DNA of 64,000 nt from contig NZ_CP013189.1 of the NCBI RefSeq assembly GCF_001444425.1, forward strand, positions 992,001 to 1,056,000, given 5' to 3'. Position numbers and translations under genes: made by a program. Origin of the DNA: Pseudohongiella spirulinae (GTDB taxonomy: Bacteria; Pseudomonadota; Gammaproteobacteria; Pseudomonadales; Pseudohongiellaceae). Each line of letters begins with the position of its first letter. Position 1 is the stretch's first letter. Positions 60,757 to 64,000 of the stretch are shown here, piece by piece. The notes under the pieces are model-generated. The model ran no database searches. It saw nothing but the letters and a program-made list of their open reading frames with translations, and was not told the DNA's origin.

Positions 60757-63700
60757 TTATTGTTCAACCGTGTAGGTCAGATCAATGCTCTGGCTCTGGC
60801 CCGAGGTGGCGTGTAATTTGACACGATCATTAACACTGTAATCAATGGCCAGGCTATTTTCAGTCTCAAACAATCCGACCGCGTAGCGCACAAAAATCCG
60901 TGGTGTGATGTATTTTCCCAGCATCAGGCTGCTGTCATTAACATCGCCGCGACTGTCTATACTCAAAGTGTCCAGACCGAGCTGTCCCTGAATCTGATTA
61001 ACAATCCCCTCGCTTTGGCTGATACCCAGCGATGTTGCCGCACCCACCAGAGCATTGCCATCCTGTTGCGTACCGATTTCTGACAAGGGACGGCCAGTGA
61101 TCATCACAGACAGAATGTCTCCATCAGCGAGGCTGGGTGTTGAAAACAGGCTGCTGCGCATATTGCGGACTGTGCCGTTCATCTGCACACCGACGCGCAT
61201 ATTCTCAACCTCGCGCACTGCTCGGATATCGATAGCCGGGTTGTCATAGCTGCCCATAAACAACAATTTGCCTTGCTCAATGGTCAGTACCCGGCCATAG
61301 ATTTCAAAGTTTCCTTCGGCGACTTCCAGCTCGCCATAACTGAGCGGTGTTGCGCCTGGTCGTTGTGTTATGTCGAGTTCACCGCGCAATCGTGCATTCA
61401 GCCCGAAGCCGGCAATGCGCACCTGCTCACCCAGACTGATCGTCAGATCCCCGGATAGCGGTATATTCCCTAATGGGCCGGCATCACGGATAGCGGCGTT
61501 ACGCACGGTGTTTTCTGAACCGGGCTCAGTAATCAGAATGGTGTCGCTGGATACGTCAACCGCTGATTCAGGCAGTGTGCTGATTGTGGCGCTGACCAAC
61601 GGGATATGAAGCTGCCCGTTTAAGTCGATGCCCTGTTGACTGCCTTGCAGTTGCAGATCCGGAGAGATAGCGACTTGCAGTTCTGGCAGGTCAGCAATGG
61701 TAAACTCACTGCCTGCCAGGCGTACATTAAATGACGGATCCCCAGAGAACGGGTCCGATATACGGCTGATAAAATTCAGACTGCCCGCACCTGATTCGGC
61801 ATAACCGGACAGCTCCAGCAGGTCGCTGTTTTCGCTGGTGAGGGTAAGCTCTATCCCGGACAGTGAGAGATTCAGTGCCGGCATGTTAAACGCCGCCTGA
61901 CTCAGCATGATGTCTCCACCAACTTGAGGCGACTGCAGTGTGCCCGCCAGCGATAAGCGACCCGTCAGTCCGCCACTGACCTGTGTCAACTGCGGTGTAA
62001 GAGCCTCCAGCCAGCCAAGATTGTCGAAGTCGATACGTAAACCACCCGCCAGCTCCCGGTCCGGGTTAACGGTAGCGGCCAGCATCGCAGTGCCCTGCAT
62101 GGTAGATGGTGTCTCGTCATATTGCTGGGCAAACTGCAATTCGCCATCCACAGCCCAGCTGCCGGCCGACTGATTCGCCGTCAGACGTAATACGGGCCAG
62201 GTGAAATGGTTGATGACCGGTTCCAGAGTCATGGAGCCCGGGTCATTGATATCGGCATCATCGCCAAGTGCTTCACCTATGTAATAAAGGTTGCCGGCCG
62301 TGCTCTGAACCGAGGCCTGGACATCCATCAGCTCAGGTGTCGTAATGGGACCATTGATAGTGGCGCTGGCAGACAGCAAGCCAGACAACGCCACGTCTGC
62401 CGGCAAGGTCTGAGGAAGTCTGAAGGAGTTATTGTCCGGGAACCGGATATCCGAGTCCCGACTGATCAGAGCCTCGGTCTGAGGCAGATTGCCACTGTCG
62501 AGAGGAAAGTTTTGGACAGATATGGATGCTGCAAGCAGCTCTTGATTGTCCAGACTTGCGTCAAGGCACAAGCGAGTGTCAACCATCATCCAGCACACCG
62601 GCGAGATTGACAGTGTCTCGGCAGAAAAATTCATATTGCCGGACTGTTCCTGAACCCAGTTTCCATAGGCAGAGTTGACTTCGCTGCTGAGCAGTCTGCC
62701 TCGCCATCCACCAGCGTCGAGAGCACCGTCGGCGTTAATGCGCAGGGCACCCGGCGTGCCGTCGGCGAGCAGCAGCAGATTATGAGCGTCGGGTTGACCA
62801 CGCAGCCTCAATTGGATGGACTTGATGGTCTCCTCGCTGCCGGCAATAGGCAGAACGATGTTCCCACTGAGCAGTTCCAGCTCATTCATGCCGGCGCGAT
62901 TCTGACCGGTGACGGTCAGTTCCGGAATGACATAGTCTCCATAGCTGATTTGCTGAGCTGACAGATCCATATCGATAACAGGTTCACTAAAGCTCCCGGA
63001 AATGGAGGCGTCAGCATGCAGCCTTCCTTCCAGGCCCGGATAGAGGACACTCAAAGTCGGCGCATCAATTGACAGTGCTGCCTCAATTACCTGCTCTGCT
63101 GTCACTGTAGCGGTGGCGGCAAGACTATTGTTGCCATTGCGCAGTTGTAAATTTTCCAGATGCCAGGTGTTGTCGATAAATCTCACCCCGCCTGCGCCGT
63201 TGACAGGAAAATCATTCAACATGGCAGTCAGTGAGTTCATGTTGAAATTGATGGACTGTAATTGTCCTTCTGTCAAAGCCAATGACAGCGATCCGTCAGA
63301 ACTCAGGTCCTGTAAGCGAAGACTGTCCGGTACGCCTGCCAGGTAGCTGTCAGGAGCCGGATCTGTCAGCTGATAGTCCAGATTCAGTTCTAGCTCATCG
63401 GTCCAGTCCACCAGGCCCTGCAAAACGATCTGGCCTTCGCCGGTGCGGAATGCCAGTTCCCGTACATCGAGAACCGATCCTCTGAGATAGGCGCGCAGGT
63501 TTAGATCCGCATCCAGACGAATTTGATGTGATAGCGCCATATCCAGTTGCGCGGCAGCAAACAGGCCCAGATCATCGGGCGTACCCTGAGTTCGAAGTCG
63601 CAGAGCAAGAACCTCGTAATTCTCCATGCCAGGCAGGGGCTGGGTTGCCAGCGTGTGCTCCAGATTAAATTGCGGTTCAAGTGCATTGATGTCGGCGTTC

Positions 63701-64000
63701 AGGAGCTGGGCGAGCTTGAGTGTTATCTCGCCTGCGCTGCTCAGTTCCGCCAGGCCATGCAGACTGTGCTGCAGATTAAATTGATCCAGACTGCCATCAA
63801 GGCTGAGTTGTCCATGCGGTGCCTCGGTGCCTTCCAGCAGAATTTCGTCATAGCGCCAGTCAGCGGTCAACTGGAGTGGGTAGGGGCGTTGCAATTGCAT
63901 TTGCAGCGAAGCATTCAGGCTCAGCGGAGTGCTGCCAAATTCCAGTTGGTCGATGACCAGCGAACGTCCCTGCAGTCGGGCGCTCAGTGCCAGGAGGTCG
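60757..64000 (-). CDS. tamB: TamB (translocation and assembly module), C-terminal part; N-terminus outside window
   Basis: At least 1080 residues are visible and the frame stays open to the window edge, so the 5' end is missing. It is a long repetitive beta-rich protein with many short amphipathic strands, ending in the TamB/DUF490 domain: LRGELDITQRPGATPLSYGE, VLTIEQGKLLFMGSYDNP, DIRAVREVENMRVGVQMNG, SLFSTPSLADGDILSVMITG, PRIFVRYAVGLFE. TamB is an inner-membrane-anchored periplasm-spanning protein that works with TamA and in phospholipid transfer to the outer membrane. tamA would be expected upstream, beyond 64000. It converges on the transglutaminase operon. Confidence 0.92.
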   Translation of the reverse strand, partial: DLLALSARLQGRSLVIDQLEFGSTPLSLNASLQMQLQRPYPLQLTADWRYDEILLEGTEAPHGQLSLDGSLDQFNLQHSLHGLAELSSAGEITLKLAQLLNADINALEPQFNLEHTLATQPLPGMENYEVLALRLRTQGTPDDLGLFAAAQLDMALSHQIRLDADLNLRAYLRGSVLDVRELAFRTGEGQIVLQGLVDWTDELELNLDYQLTDPAPDSYLAGVPDSLRLQDLSSDGSLSLALTEGQLQSINFNMNSLTAMLNDFPVNGAGGVRFIDNTWHLENLQLRNGNNSLAATATVTAEQVIEAALSIDAPTLSVLYPGLEGRLHADASISGSFSEPVIDMDLSAQQISYGDYVIPELTVTGQNRAGMNELELLSGNIVLPIAGSEETIKSIQLRLRGQPDAHNLLLLADGTPGALRINADGALDAGGWRGRLLSSEVNSAYGNWVQEQSGNMNFSAETLSISPVCWMMVDTRLCLDASLDNQELLAASISVQNFPLDSGNLPQTEALISRDSDIRFPDNNSFRLPQTLPADVALSGLLSASATINGPITTPELMDVQASVQSTAGNLYYIGEALGDDADINDPGSMTLEPVINHFTWPVLRLTANQSAGSWAVDGELQFAQQYDETPSTMQGTAMLAATVNPDRELAGGLRIDFDNLGWLEALTPQLTQVSGGLTGRLSLAGTLQSPQVGGDIMLSQAAFNMPALNLSLSGIELTLTSENSDLLELSGYAESGAGSLNFISRISDPFSGDPSFNVRLAGSEFTIADLPELQVAISPDLQLQGSQQGIDLNGQLHIPLVSATISTLPESAVDVSSDTILITEPGSENTVRNAAIRDAGPLGNIPLSGDLTISLGEQVRIAGFGLNARLRGELDITQRPGATPLSYGELEVAEGNFEIYGRVLTIEQGKLLFMGSYDNPAIDIRAVREVENMRVGVQMNGTVRNMRSSLFSTPSLADGDILSVMITGRPLSEIGTQQDGNALVGAATSLGISQSEGIVNQIQGQLGLDTLSIDSRGDVNDSSLMLGKYITPRIFVRYAVGLFETENSLAIDYSVNDRVKLHATSGQSQSIDLTYTVEQ

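Overview
The window looks like chromosomal DNA of a free-living, probably marine, heterotrophic gammaproteobacterium. The reasons are a TamB with the usual Gram-negative C-terminal domain, a Fur-controlled HemP and TonB-dependent haem receptor, the gammaproteobacterial small families DUF2835 and DUF1853, a SerB with a long ACT-containing N-terminus, several cyclic-di-GMP enzymes, and a DUF1552/DUF1592 secreted-protein pair. A relative of Pseudohongiella or the OM182 group is a guess only. Coding density is very high, many genes abut or overlap, and no rRNA, tRNA, CRISPR array, prophage or insertion sequence with a transposase was seen.

Layout. 1-3.2 kb: the end of a YtcJ-like amidohydrolase overlapping a Tat-exported class V aminotransferase fold protein, then a Kef-type antiporter. 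3.2-9.5 kb: bactofilin with a small methyltransferase-like partner, a CSS-motif EAL phosphodiesterase, proline iminopeptidase, a BaiN/HI0933-type flavoprotein and a membrane GGDEF cyclase. 9.6-19 kb: a membrane alpha/beta hydrolase, a penicillin-acylase-type lipoprotein, an amino-acid permease, the glutathione-dependent formaldehyde pair (S-formylglutathione hydrolase and class III alcohol dehydrogenase) and a sodium:solute symporter. 18.8-24.2 kb: an orphan FleN/FlhG-like ATPase divergent from an HDOD-histidine kinase that is translationally coupled to a REC-PAS-GGDEF-EAL regulator. 24.2-33.6 kb: an M3 peptidase lipoprotein, a POT transporter, a periplasmic rhodanese, a zinc-ribbon/Smr protein, a DUF454-like protein, an ECF sigma operon, a LysM/DUF5715 protein and the DUF1853/DUF2835 pair. 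33.6-39.4 kb: two paralogous secreted proteins of unknown function, SerB, a lipoprotein amidohydrolase and two REP/MITE-like palindromic elements. 39.4-42.7 kb: a Fur-regulated haem uptake unit and a TetR regulator. 42.7-47.1 kb: a three-gene secreted unit (unknown protein, DUF1552, DUF1592 with a CxxCH motif). 47.4-49.8 kb: small proteins, including a membrane protein with an XRE regulator behind a palindromic operator candidate.

49.9-60.7 kb is the most distinctive region: two divergent operons. The minus-strand operon encodes a circularly permuted ATP-grasp enzyme, an alpha-E protein and a zinc-ribbon metallopeptidase. The plus-strand operon encodes a transglutaminase-DUF2126 protein, an ATP-grasp/alpha-E fusion and a second transglutaminase-like protein. 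Families of this kind have been predicted by comparative genomics to make and cleave an unidentified peptide or amide modification. The plus-strand operon is preceded by an exact sigma-54 type -24/-12 element, with a perfect 15-bp palindrome about 160 bp upstream of the expected start site, where an enhancer-binding protein would sit. This suggests the system is switched by an activator, possibly a nitrogen or stress signal. The window ends inside tamB on the minus strand.
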